DNA of 8,836 nucleotides from DAOTXK01 sp034435395 (GCA_034435395.1 DAOTXK010000398.1:1-8836); one strand, 5' to 3'; shown: positions 1 through 6,665, counted from the stretch's first letter. Made by a program: numbers and translations. Notes: a model not told the origin generated them from the sequence alone.

Positions 1-47
1 GCCGCCAGCCAGCCGCCGATCAGACAGAACCGAATCACCCGGGTCAC
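1..47 (-). CDS. Partial N-terminus of a putative membrane or exported protein (runs off the window)
   Basis: On the minus strand a GTG codon overlaps the TGA stop of the preceding gene as GTGA, a 4-nt overlap typical of translationally coupled genes. The 15 codons before the window edge stay open and read MTRVIRFCLIGGWLA. That is a short basic start followed by a hydrophobic run, as expected for a signal peptide or first membrane helix. Only about 15 residues are visible, so the family cannot be told, and the upstream purine stretch (AAGCGGATC) is only a weak ribosome site. The claim rests on the coupled overlap and the N-terminal character. The main alternative is a chance open frame. Confidence 0.42.
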   Translation of the reverse strand, partial: MTRVIRFCLIGGWLA

Positions 48-754
48 GATCCGCTTACCATTTGATCAGCCGAACGGTGCGGGGCCAGCGCCGCCCACAG
101 GGCAAGAAAGTCATCGGTAAACAGCTCCGCGCCATCCCTCCAGCGCTCACCTTCCGCCTGGAGCAGACGACGCTGCTCGCCAGCCGCCCGCAGACTGAGG
201 CGCTCATCCTGGGACATACGGCGCGAAGCCAGCGGCGTAAACAAAAAAAAGTCCTGGATCACATCGGTCTTCGCCGGATCATAAAACGTGTAGGCTGTGA
301 TCTGCCGCTCATCCTGCAGCAGTTGCACCGACAGACACAGGTAACCTTTGGGCACCCGCCCCCGCCGGGGGACGGTGAACCGCCAGGCCAGCAGGTTGAC
401 GCGCGCTTCCAGGTTGATGACCCGCTCCAAGCCAGACCGCTCCCGCAGCACCAGATGCCGGTCGCCCAGCAGCAGCTCGCGCCCGCTCGGCCAGTAACGC
501 TTCAACAACCGATCGCTGGCATAGGCCGCGCCGACTGCTGCCGCAATCGCCAGGGGGAGCGTCAGCAGGCTCAGGCCGCCCCCTCCCAGTGCTTCCAGCA
601 GCGCAGGCCCCCCCACTAAAACGCCCACCAGCGCCGCGATGGACACCACCGGCACGATGATACGGACGCCCAGATGTTCGGCGTCCACCGGCAGATGCCG
701 CATGCGGGTGATATCATAGTTCATGTTGGTGGAAAGCACAGAACGCTCAGGCAT
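44..754 (-). CDS. Two-helix membrane protein of unknown function with a cytosolic C-terminal domain
   Basis: This 236-residue protein is not one I recognise. Residues 1-29 are polar. Residues about 30-56 and 61-82 are hydrophobic and Gly/Ala/Leu-rich, giving a membrane hairpin with a short glycine-rich turn (GGGG, 57-60). Basic residues after the second segment (RLLKRYW) suggest that the C-terminal part is cytosolic. Residues about 90-160 alternate hydrophobic and polar residues in short strands (RELLLGDRHLVLRERSG, then a region ending TAYTFYDP), which resembles bacterial PH-like domains fused to paired helices. That resemblance is an inference. The last 70 residues are helical and charged. 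The ATG at 754 is preferred over an internal ATG at 724 because it lies about 42 nt downstream of the predicted promoter start, and the internal one has a pyrimidine-rich leader. Neither start has a strong ribosome site. A further gene overlaps its stop codon. Confidence 0.72.
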   Translation of the reverse strand: MPERSVLSTNMNYDITRMRHLPVDAEHLGVRIIVPVVSIAALVGVLVGGPALLEALGGGGLSLLTLPLAIAAAVGAAYASDRLLKRYWPSGRELLLGDRHLVLRERSGLERVINLEARVNLLAWRFTVPRRGRVPKGYLCLSVQLLQDERQITAYTFYDPAKTDVIQDFFLFTPLASRRMSQDERLSLRAAGEQRRLLQAEGERWRDGAELFTDDFLALWAALAPHRSADQMVSGS

Positions 755-802
755 CGGCTCTACGTTCCCAACTTATGCCGGTCAGTATTTCCCTGACGCC
801 TG

Positions 803-811
803 ATTCTAACA
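803..811 (-). promoter_or_regulatory. Probable extended -10 promoter of the two-helix membrane protein gene
   Basis: On the minus strand the bases read TGTTAGAAT. This is an extended -10 element (TGn) followed by TAGAAT, which matches the sigma-70-type TATAAT at 5 of 6 positions. No good -35 lies at 16-18 nt, as is usual for extended -10 promoters. Transcription would start near 796, about 42 nt before the ATG at 754. A perfect 5-bp dyad, GTCAG-N7-CTGAC (781-797), covers the predicted start and could be an operator or a chance hairpin. Confidence 0.42.
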
Positions 812-850
812 CAGAACCGGTCGAATCCGTTACGCCCTGGCCAGGCTGGC

Positions 851-866
851 CAGCAGCGCCCTGCTG
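851..866 (-). terminator. GC-rich hairpin after the methyltransferase gene, possible weak terminator
   Basis: A perfect 6-bp stem, CAGCAG and CTGCTG, closes a 4-nt loop about 24 nt beyond the methyltransferase stop codon. Neighbouring short palindromes are GACCGGTC (870-877) and CCTGGCCAGG (837-846). No T-run follows on the minus strand, so this is not a canonical intrinsic terminator. It may only slow polymerase or stabilise the 3' end of the message. Confidence 0.25.
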
Positions 867-889
867 CCCGACCGGTCAGCCGCCGCCGT

Positions 890-1657
890 CTACTCGAGGT
901 TGCGCTCCTTGGCAGCGATGAAAATGGCCCGCCCCGTCCGATCGGCATTGGGATCAAACGTCTCCAGGTTAAGGTTAAGGACGTTCTGGACGTTGAAGCC
1001 GGTCCGCTTGAGCAAAGCACCCACCGCCTGCAATGCATACCCCCGCAAAACGTGAACCTCATCTCCCCGATGCCAGCCTTCGCCATCGTGGCGGTAAATG
1101 AGATAGGCACGGGTATTGGCCAGCGTCTCAAAGCTGAACCGGCTGCGGACGACCAGCGTCAGCGCCTCCGGATCATCATACAGCACTTTATCGTTATCCC
1201 CCCACTGCTCCGCCAGTCCGCCGATCGTCACCAGGTCAAAAAACAGCAGCTTATCCTGGCTGAGCGCACGATTGGCCACCTGAAACACCTGCTCAAGGTC
1301 GCGGATGCTGTGCAGTTCGTTCAGGGTGCTCATGGATAGCACGAGATCGAAGTCGCTATCGGGCTGAAAACGGAGGATATCCTCCTGTCGCCAGTCCACC
1401 GAGACACCCTGGCTATCGGCGCTGTGCCGGGCCTGAGCCAGCATCGCCTCGGACTGATCAACCGCCGTGACCCGGAACCCGTTGGCGGCAAACCAGCAGG
1501 CGGTTTCACCGATGCCGCATCCCAATTCCAGGATGCGCCGCCCCAGCCAGCCTTCCGACTGAAGCCGATCAAAAACGCGCCCGCGCAGCCATTCGCTCTC
1601 GGCGTTCAGGCCAACCCGGCTGTAAATGGGGGCCAGGATCGCATACGAATCGGCCAT
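890..1657 (-). CDS. Class I SAM-dependent methyltransferase, substrate unknown
   Basis: This is a 255-residue soluble Rossmann-fold methyltransferase. Motif I is RILELGCGIGE (residues 41-51), the glycine-rich SAM loop. The acidic residue after strand 2, expected to hold the ribose hydroxyls, is D67 in VTAVDQSEAML. QEDILRF (91-97) matches the adenine-side loop, and FDLVLSMSTLNEL (103-115) is the motif IV strand. The N-terminal MADSYAILAPIYSRVG is the usual helix of small-molecule methyltransferases (Methyltransf_25/11 type). The substrate cannot be told. The ATG at 1657 is chosen over one 33 nt upstream because GGATGGAG sits 5 nt before it and the protein then starts directly with the family-typical helix. 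It lies 55 nt downstream of the DM13 gene on the same strand, so co-transcription is likely. Confidence 0.85.
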   Translation of the reverse strand: MADSYAILAPIYSRVGLNAESEWLRGRVFDRLQSEGWLGRRILELGCGIGETACWFAANGFRVTAVDQSEAMLAQARHSADSQGVSVDWRQEDILRFQPDSDFDLVLSMSTLNELHSIRDLEQVFQVANRALSQDKLLFFDLVTIGGLAEQWGDNDKVLYDDPEALTLVVRSRFSFETLANTRAYLIYRHDGEGWHRGDEVHVLRGYALQAVGALLKRTGFNVQNVLNLNLETFDPNADRTGRAIFIAAKERNLE

Positions 1658-1662
1658 ATTCG

Positions 1663-1670
1663 CTCCATCC
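1663..1670 (-). promoter_or_regulatory. Ribosome binding site fixing the methyltransferase start
   Basis: GGATGGAG on the minus strand ends 5 nt before the ATG at 1657. The earlier in-frame ATG at 1690 has no comparable site, so the shorter 255-residue protein is preferred. Confidence 0.6.
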
Positions 1671-1712
1671 CTCGAATATCCAGAAGCCATCCAGCGCTGA
1701 CTGGTTAGTGTA

Positions 1713-2330
1713 TCACTGACGGTTTAATTGCGCCGAGCTGAAGACCTCCTGGTACGTGACCGAAAAAATCACCACGCTACCGACTTCACTCATGTCAAAC
1801 TCGCGCGGCAGGTGGTAGTTCTGGCTGCCCACCGCCCCTTTGAGCGGCCCCCAGTCCAGTCCCAGGCCACCCTCCCGCACGTCCTCCGGCGTGCGCGGTT
1901 CCGGGTGCATGGAGAGAAACAGGTGCAGCTGGGGACCGTTGCGCACCTGGAAGTCTTCCAGCCGCACCACCCAACTGCCATCCGCCTGCTGATAGACCGC
2001 CACCGTGCCCCGCGCCCAGCGCACGGCGTCGATGGCCGTGAATTCTCCAGTGGCATAGAGGACCGGACCCTGCATCACCGGCATGGCCTGCTCCGCCTCA
2101 GGCACAACAGGCGGCGTGGCCAGCCCGGCGGTGATCAGAGCCTCGGCAAAGGCGCGGTCCTCGGCGGCCAGGCGCTCGATGACGGGCCGCTCCGCCGGGG
2201 GCAGGTCGGCCAACCCCGGCAACGTCTCCCCAACCAGCGGTCGGTTGACCAGCGGCCACCACCAGGGACACGCAAACAGGGCCGCCACCACCAGCGCCCC
2301 CAACACCAGCACAAACCACCGTGTACGCAT
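1713..2330 (-). CDS. Membrane-anchored or exported DM13-domain protein
   Basis: This is a 205-residue protein. Residues 1-22 form an N-terminal signal or anchor: basic MRTRW, then a hydrophobic stretch ending LFAC. The cysteine at 21 might be a lipidation site, but F at -2 is not canonical. A Pro/Ala-rich linker of about 65 residues follows. Residues about 94-202 match DM13: GEFTAIDAVRWARGTVAVY, the core LEDFQVRNGPQLHLFLS (124-140), GPLKGAVGSQNYHLP (161-175) and SVVIFSVTYQEVFSSAQL (185-202). DM13 domains occur in extracytoplasmic proteins and have been proposed to act in redox or electron transfer. Here the usual cysteine position in the last strand is S190, and no other cysteine remains in the domain. 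The ATG at 2330 is chosen because AAGGGAAAGGG lies just upstream. It sits upstream of the methyltransferase gene and is divergent from the kinase gene. Confidence 0.82.
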   Translation of the reverse strand: MRTRWFVLVLGALVVAALFACPWWWPLVNRPLVGETLPGLADLPPAERPVIERLAAEDRAFAEALITAGLATPPVVPEAEQAMPVMQGPVLYATGEFTAIDAVRWARGTVAVYQQADGSWVVRLEDFQVRNGPQLHLFLSMHPEPRTPEDVREGGLGLDWGPLKGAVGSQNYHLPREFDMSEVGSVVIFSVTYQEVFSSAQLNRQ

Positions 2331-2657
2331 ACCCTTTCCCTTGTTATAACCCCGCCCGACTCTTCCGCAGCCGCCAGACACCGTCGCTGCCAGGCCGAAC
2401 AGGCATGACCGCCCGCCTGTTGGTTAAGATATCGTCGGTTAATGGCATGGCGCGCGCCGGATGCAACTATAGTATAATATAAGGACCAAGATGTGAGGGG
2501 GACAATATCGGCGTGTGTATAATAGGCCGGTTGGTCAATCCTTCCCAGAACATTGTCGCAGCCCATCAAAGAATAGCAGCCTGGCCCCAACCGGCGTTAG
2601 CCCTTCGCTGCGATAGGGTGTTTCTTACTCGATAATAGGCGGGGTTTCATCGGGGAA
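2331..2657. promoter_or_regulatory. Divergent intergenic region between the DM13 gene and the histidine kinase gene
   Basis: These 327 nt hold no credible gene. Two perfect plus-strand TATAAT boxes occur at 2473-2478 and 2518-2523, in a locally AT-rich island inside GC-rich DNA. Neither has a recognisable TTGACA at 16-18 nt, so the call is tentative. On the minus strand TATACT overlaps the first box and could serve the DM13 gene. TATAAC (2343-2348, minus) would give an almost leaderless DM13 transcript. A 9-bp inverted repeat, GCCGGTTGG (2526-2534) and CCAACCGGC (2587-2595), lies in the predicted kinase leader, and TCGCAG (2556-2561) can pair with CTGCGA (2608-2613). Confidence 0.4.
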
Positions 2658-5021
2658 ATGGCCTCACAACTGTCAGACTCACGCGTTTGGATCGGTCTTG
2701 TCGCTTCGGTCGGGCTGGCCCTGATCGCTGTGCTGGGCGGGCCGGCCCTGCAATGGCTGGCCTGGATTGCCCTGCTCCCGGCAGCGGTCGGCTGGTTCTG
2801 GAGTCGGCAGCGGCGACTACAGCACGTGCTGGCCCAGCGCGAAGCCGAACTGGCCGAACAGATCGGCCATACGGAAACGCAGTCCAGCGAGATCGAGAGC
2901 GTTTCCAGCGCCCTCACCAGGGCCAATGAGGCCCTCAAACAACAGGTCCAGAACCTGACGGCCCTCCGCGATGTCACGCTGGCCATGGGCTCCACGCTGG
3001 ACCGGCAGTCGTTGCTGAACAACGTGATCGAGGTGACCACCATCCTGCTACGCTTTGACCGGGCCATGGTGCTGGTGGTGGATGAAGAGCGGGAAGCCCT
3101 GACCTTCGGCGCGATCAGCCACCCGGCCGCTACGCCGGAGGACCAGTTCCGCCTGCAACAACTGGAAATCCCCCTCTCGGCGACCGAGGAATTCCCCCTG
3201 CTGACCGACTGGCTCAACGGGCGCTCCGTCCTGGCGGAGACGGGCGAGTTCACATGCAGCCCTCGCTACAGCTGGATCTTCGATGTGATCGAGATGGAGC
3301 GGTTTTTCAGCGTGCCGTTATGCCTTGGCGACTCGCTGAAAGGCGTGATCCTGGTTGACAACCGTTTCACCAAAATGCCCTTCAACGAGGAGGCGCGGGG
3401 GTTGCTGGAAGCGCTGGCCGCCAACATCGTCATTGCGCTGGAAAACGCCCGTCTGTACCACCTCACCGATGAACAGCTCAACCAGCACGTCCAGGAACTG
3501 GACATGATGCGCCAGGTTGACCGCGAACTCAACGAGGCCCTGAACTGGGACCGTGTGCGGAACATGACCCTGGACTGGGCCTTGCGGCTGACCGGCGCTC
3601 ACTCCGCCGCCCTGGCCATGATCGATCACGAGGCCAGGGAACTGCGCATTGTCTCCACCTATGGCCAGGACGCGCCGAAAAAGGGTCTGGTTCCCCTGGA
3701 CGAAGGAATCATGGGCCGGGTGGCCACCACCGGATATCCGATCATCATCGGCGACATCACCCGCGATCCCGACTATTCGGCTTCCTCGCCGAACACACGG
3801 TCCTACCTGTGCGCCCCCATCCGCCGCCGCGATCGGGTCATCGGCGTGCTCAGCCTGGAGAGTCCGAACGTCGACAGTTTCACGCCCGAACACCTGGATT
3901 TCGTCGAGCGGTTGGCCAACCCCGCGGCCGTCGCCCGGGAGAACGCCCGCCTGTTTGAAGAGACCCAACGGGAACGCGAGAAGGTCTCCAGCGTCCTGGC
4001 GAAAATCACCGACATCGTGATCGTGGTGGGCTTTGATCAGCGCCTGATCCTGTTGAATGAGGCGGCGCTGGCGGCCTTCCGGCTGAATCCGCACGAGGTG
4101 TACACGGGCCGTCTCTTTTCCGAGGTGTTTGCCTACACGCCGCTGGAAAAGCTCACCGAGCGCCTCTTCGACCGGGAAAAGCTCCTCCCGGTGATGGACG
4201 AGATCACCCTGGACGAGGAGCGTTACTTCCACACCCATGCCGTGCCCAACGAACAGGTCGGCTGGATCATCGTCATGCATGACGTGACGCCCTTCAAGGA
4301 GACCGAGCAACTCAAGAACGAACTGATCGCCACTGTGTCGCACGACCTGAAGAATCCGCTCAGCGTCATCAACGGCTATGTCGAACTGCTCGGCATCTAT
4401 AATGAACTGAATGAGCGCGGCGAGGAGTTCATGCGCATGATTCGCCGCTCCATACGCTCCATGCGCGACCTGATCGACGATCTGCTCGATCTGGCGCACA
4501 TCGATTCCGGCCTGGAGCTAAAAACGGAGCCGGTCAGCCTGCCGCCGGTCATTGAGGACGCGGTGATGGGCCTCATGAACCTGGCCAAAGAGAAAAAGCT
4601 CAAAATTGAGATCAAATTACAGTCTGATCTGCCCCAGGTTCTGGGCGACGAAAAGCGGCTGCACCAGATCATGAGCAACCTGGTCAGCAATGCCATCAAA
4701 TACACCCCGCCGGAAGGGAGCGTCACCGTCTGGACTGAGGTGCGTGACGACGCCGTCATGATCGCGGTGGAGGATGATGGTCTGGGCATCAGCCCGGAGG
4801 ATCAAACCCAGATTTTCGAGCGGTTCTACCGCGTGCGCCGTCCCGAAACCGACGGCATCGAGGGGACCGGGTTGGGGCTGGCTATCGTCAAGAGTCTGGT
4901 GGAGGCGCATGGCGGCGAGATCGGCCTGGAGAGCCGCCTGGGCGAAGGCTCAACCTTCCACTTCACCGTCCCCCGCGCCACGTCCTACGAGAACGTCCCT
5001 TACCCGGTGCCACACCTGTAG
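2658..5021 (+). CDS. Membrane-bound orphan sensor histidine kinase (2TM, coiled coil, GAF-GAF-PAS-HisKA-HATPase)
   Basis: This 787-residue sensor kinase would autophosphorylate on histidine and pass the phosphate to a response regulator. Two helices (about 10-28 and 31-48) form a tight hairpin with almost no extracytoplasmic loop, so sensing is probably cytosolic. Residues 50-100 look like a coiled coil. GAF1 spans about 100-266 and ends ALENARLYHL. GAF2 spans about 285-433 and ends VARENARLF. A PAS domain fills about 445-545 and ends IIVMHDVTPFKE. The HisKA H-box is TVSHDLKNPLS with H562. The N-box asparagine is N678 (SNAIKY), the G1 box is DDGLG around D707, and the G2 box is GTGLG at 736-740. 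All catalytic boxes are intact. There is no receiver domain and no regulator gene adjacent, so it is an orphan here. The start lacks a well-spaced ribosome site (GGGGAA touches the ATG), but no better in-frame start is visible. Ligands of the GAF and PAS domains cannot be read from sequence. Confidence 0.93.
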   Translation: MASQLSDSRVWIGLVASVGLALIAVLGGPALQWLAWIALLPAAVGWFWSRQRRLQHVLAQREAELAEQIGHTETQSSEIESVSSALTRANEALKQQVQNLTALRDVTLAMGSTLDRQSLLNNVIEVTTILLRFDRAMVLVVDEEREALTFGAISHPAATPEDQFRLQQLEIPLSATEEFPLLTDWLNGRSVLAETGEFTCSPRYSWIFDVIEMERFFSVPLCLGDSLKGVILVDNRFTKMPFNEEARGLLEALAANIVIALENARLYHLTDEQLNQHVQELDMMRQVDRELNEALNWDRVRNMTLDWALRLTGAHSAALAMIDHEARELRIVSTYGQDAPKKGLVPLDEGIMGRVATTGYPIIIGDITRDPDYSASSPNTRSYLCAPIRRRDRVIGVLSLESPNVDSFTPEHLDFVERLANPAAVARENARLFEETQREREKVSSVLAKITDIVIVVGFDQRLILLNEAALAAFRLNPHEVYTGRLFSEVFAYTPLEKLTERLFDREKLLPVMDEITLDEERYFHTHAVPNEQVGWIIVMHDVTPFKETEQLKNELIATVSHDLKNPLSVINGYVELLGIYNELNERGEEFMRMIRRSIRSMRDLIDDLLDLAHIDSGLELKTEPVSLPPVIEDAVMGLMNLAKEKKLKIEIKLQSDLPQVLGDEKRLHQIMSNLVSNAIKYTPPEGSVTVWTEVRDDAVMIAVEDDGLGISPEDQTQIFERFYRVRRPETDGIEGTGLGLAIVKSLVEAHGGEIGLESRLGEGSTFHFTVPRATSYENVPYPVPHL

Positions 5022-5100
5022 CCCGGGGCCGGCCGTCCCCACCATTGCTAGCCCCACACACCAAAGCGCCCGCGATCACGGACGCCTGAATGCTGGAGTG

Positions 5101-5174
5101 TGGGCGGTACAGGACTCGAACCTGTAAACCCCTTGAATGTAAGTCAAGTGCTCTGCCAGTTGAGCTAACCGCCC
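5101..5174 (-). tRNA. tRNA-Val (anticodon UAC)
   Basis: The minus strand folds into a complete cloverleaf. The acceptor stem is GGGCGGT/ACCGCCC (7 bp, all paired) and the D arm is GCTC-AACTGGCA-GAGC. The anticodon arm is CTTGA-CTTACAT-TCAAG with U33 before anticodon UAC, reading GUA and probably other GUN valine codons. The T arm is ACAGG-TTCGAGT-CCTGT with 5 perfect pairs, and the discriminator base is A. CCA is not encoded (CAC follows), so it must be added after transcription. The variable region is GGGTTT, 6 nt rather than the common 5, while A15 and U48 still allow a Levitt-type pair. It lies 87 nt beyond the hsp70-like gene. Confidence 0.93.
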
Positions 5175-5188
5175 CTCGTACCAAACTC

Positions 5189-5217
5189 ATTGTAAACGAA
5201 CCGCTCCGGTTTGTCTA
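5189..5217 (-). promoter_or_regulatory. Near-consensus sigma-70-type promoter of tRNA-Val
   Basis: On the minus strand, TAGACA (5217-5212, 5 of 6 to TTGACA) is followed by exactly 17 nt and then TACAAT (5194-5189, 5 of 6 to TATAAT). Transcription would start near 5182, about 7-8 nt before the mature tRNA 5' end, as is typical of tRNA genes. This is the best promoter match in the window. It implies that the tRNA is transcribed independently of the hsp70-like gene upstream. Confidence 0.7.
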
Positions 5218-5261
5218 CGCCCGCCATCCACCTGCCCCGCCCCGCCCAGCGCCGCCTCACT

Positions 5262-6608
5262 TCAACCATACCGCTCGCGGGCCAAGATCGCCAGGCCCGC
5301 CGTGATGCTGGTGAAGGCATCCTGGGCGATCACCCGGTCCGGGCCAAACCGCTCCTCCAACAGCCGGATGTAGAGCGGGATGGACGCCGAGCCGCCCGTC
5401 CGCAGCACCACGTCGATGTCATCGTCGGCCATCTCCGCCTGGGCCAGCACGGCGTCCAGGCCCTGCTGGATGGGCCTGAGCGTGTGCCGGAGCTGGTTCT
5501 CCAGGCGCTGCCGGGTGTACGCCTCGCTGATTCGGATGTGGGGGCCTTTGAAGACCAGCAAATCGGTCAGTTGAACGGAAAGCGCGATCTTGAGCCGCTC
5601 GGCCTCAGTGCGCAGCGAGAAGCCCAGGTTGTTATTGATCAGCGACTTCAGCGCCCGGATGCGGAGCGGGTTGCTGCCGGTGCGCAGCGCGTCCTCGATG
5701 ACCTGGGTGTGCTCTGGCTCGGCCAGCTCCAGCAGCGTTTGCCAGTCCTGAATGTGGTGGGTGATGTACCTGGGGAACGGCAGTTCCTGCCGCCCCAGGC
5801 CAGGCCGGAAAGTGGTCCCTGCGCCGAAATATTTCTCCATCGCCCCGATGATGCGCCGGTCGATGTCATCGCCCCCCAGGAGCACGCCCTGCGTGGCGAT
5901 CACTTCCTGCGGCCCTGGGCCGCCCAGCCGCACGACGGTGAAGTCCAGCGTCCCGCCGCCGAAGTCGAACACCAGCGCCGTCTGCCGTTTCTCCGCCTGG
6001 ATGTGGTAGGCATAGGCCGCCGCCACCGGCTCCAGTTCCAGCGAAACCTCCTGAAAGCCCGCCCGGTGCGCTGCTTCGATCAAGGTGCGGCTGGCCTGGG
6101 CGTCTATCACCTCGTCAGGGGAGAAGATCACCGGGCGGCCCAGCACAACCTGCGTGATGTCGCCGCCCAGTTCCGCTTCGGCGCGCAGTCTGGCCTGCCG
6201 CAGGATCAGAGCGATCAGGTCCTGCGCCGCGTAATGGCGCTTGAAGATGAATGTGCCCTGGTAGTCCTCGTCGCGGAGCACCGTCTTGATCGATTGCAGC
6301 AAGCGGCCCGGCGCTTCCACATCTTCGTAGGCATAAACCTCCTGCTGGAAATCGACATCGGAGTAGGCCAGTTCCACCAGCCCCACCAGGCGCTTCTCGT
6401 AGCGGATCGGTCGCCCGACATTCTCCGCCAGGAAACGTTTGGCCGCGCCGAAGCCCACCACGGCCTGGTGATCTCTGGTGATATAAATTAAAGAAGGCAG
6501 CAAACGGGGGTCCTGGTTGGCGGGGTCCAGGGTGAAGTACCGCACCCGCCGTCCATCAAACTGCGCGAGGCTCGAATTCGTCGTCCCAAAATCGAACCCG
6601 ACTTCCAT
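5262..6608 (-). CDS. Hsp70-family ATPase lacking a substrate-binding domain (YegD-like)
   Basis: At 448 residues this is an actin-like ATPase of the Hsp70 superfamily. It has only the nucleotide-binding domain, as in E. coli YegD (about 450 aa), whereas DnaK is about 640. The phosphate-1 loop is GFDFGTTNSSLA (4-15). EKRLVGL (71-77) aligns with the DnaK stretch carrying catalytic Lys70, making K72 its likely counterpart. LEPVAAAYAYH (192-202) is the connect region, and FDFGGGTLDFTVV (214-226) is phosphate-2. GGDDIDRRI (245-253) matches the DnaK GGDDFD segment, and LRTGGSASIPLY (402-413) is the adenosine motif. No C-terminal peptide-binding domain follows, so classical chaperoning is not expected. 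Its physiological role is unknown. The ATG at 6608 has a perfect AAGGAGG 6 nt upstream. It follows the M50 protease gene by 121 nt on the same strand and precedes tRNA-Val. Confidence 0.88.
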   Translation of the reverse strand: MEVGFDFGTTNSSLAQFDGRRVRYFTLDPANQDPRLLPSLIYITRDHQAVVGFGAAKRFLAENVGRPIRYEKRLVGLVELAYSDVDFQQEVYAYEDVEAPGRLLQSIKTVLRDEDYQGTFIFKRHYAAQDLIALILRQARLRAEAELGGDITQVVLGRPVIFSPDEVIDAQASRTLIEAAHRAGFQEVSLELEPVAAAYAYHIQAEKRQTALVFDFGGGTLDFTVVRLGGPGPQEVIATQGVLLGGDDIDRRIIGAMEKYFGAGTTFRPGLGRQELPFPRYITHHIQDWQTLLELAEPEHTQVIEDALRTGSNPLRIRALKSLINNNLGFSLRTEAERLKIALSVQLTDLLVFKGPHIRISEAYTRQRLENQLRHTLRPIQQGLDAVLAQAEMADDDIDVVLRTGGSASIPLYIRLLEERFGPDRVIAQDAFTSITAGLAILARERYG

Positions 6609-6614
6609 CCGTGG

Positions 6615-6621
6615 CCTCCTT
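6615..6621 (-). promoter_or_regulatory. Perfect Shine-Dalgarno of the hsp70-like gene
   Basis: AAGGAGG on the minus strand lies 6 nt before the ATG at 6608. It is the strongest ribosome binding site in the window and lies only 7 nt from the inverted repeat at 6629-6665, so leader structure could influence its accessibility. Confidence 0.75.
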
Positions 6622-6628
6622 GGACAGG

Positions 6629-6665
6629 GGCCAGGAAGCCCGCAGCGCGCCCCAGGTTCCTGGCC
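6629..6665 (-). repeat. Perfect 9-bp inverted repeat in the leader of the hsp70-like gene
   Basis: On the minus strand GGCCAGGAA (6665-6657) and TTCCTGGCC (6637-6629) are exact reverse complements around a 19-nt GC-rich spacer. A competing small dyad, CCAGG-TT-CCTGG on the plus strand (6652-6663), reuses one arm, so two alternative hairpins are possible. The repeat ends 7 nt upstream of AAGGAGG. It is not CIRCE (TTAGCACTC-N9-GAGTGCTAA) and has no T-run to make a terminator. It could be an operator dyad or an RNA hairpin controlling translation. A weak promoter-like pair, TTCATT-17-TAGGAT (TAGGAT at 6686-6681), lies just upstream and would put the repeat inside the transcript. Confidence 0.5.

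Noticed and set aside
62..619. Plus-strand open frame opposite the two-helix membrane protein gene
   Set aside because: The minus-strand product has coherent membrane segments and same-strand neighbours. The plus-strand product is Arg/Gln/Pro-rich with no domain.
2135..2590. Minus-strand open frame spanning the intergenic region and the start of the DM13 gene
   Set aside because: It overlaps the DM13 gene out of frame, has no ribosome site, and its second half is low-complexity Arg/Trp/Gly sequence.
3318..4499. Long minus-strand open frame opposite the kinase gene (393 codons)
   Set aside because: It lies entirely within an intact kinase gene. Its composition (His, Gln, Val, Gly-rich) is typical of antisense shadow frames and no family features appear.
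5211..6491. Long open frame on the plus strand opposite the hsp70-like gene (426 codons)
   Set aside because: It is antisense to a gene with a full set of Hsp70 motifs and a perfect ribosome site. Its product is rich in Arg, Gln and His without recognisable domains, as expected from the complement of a GC-rich gene.
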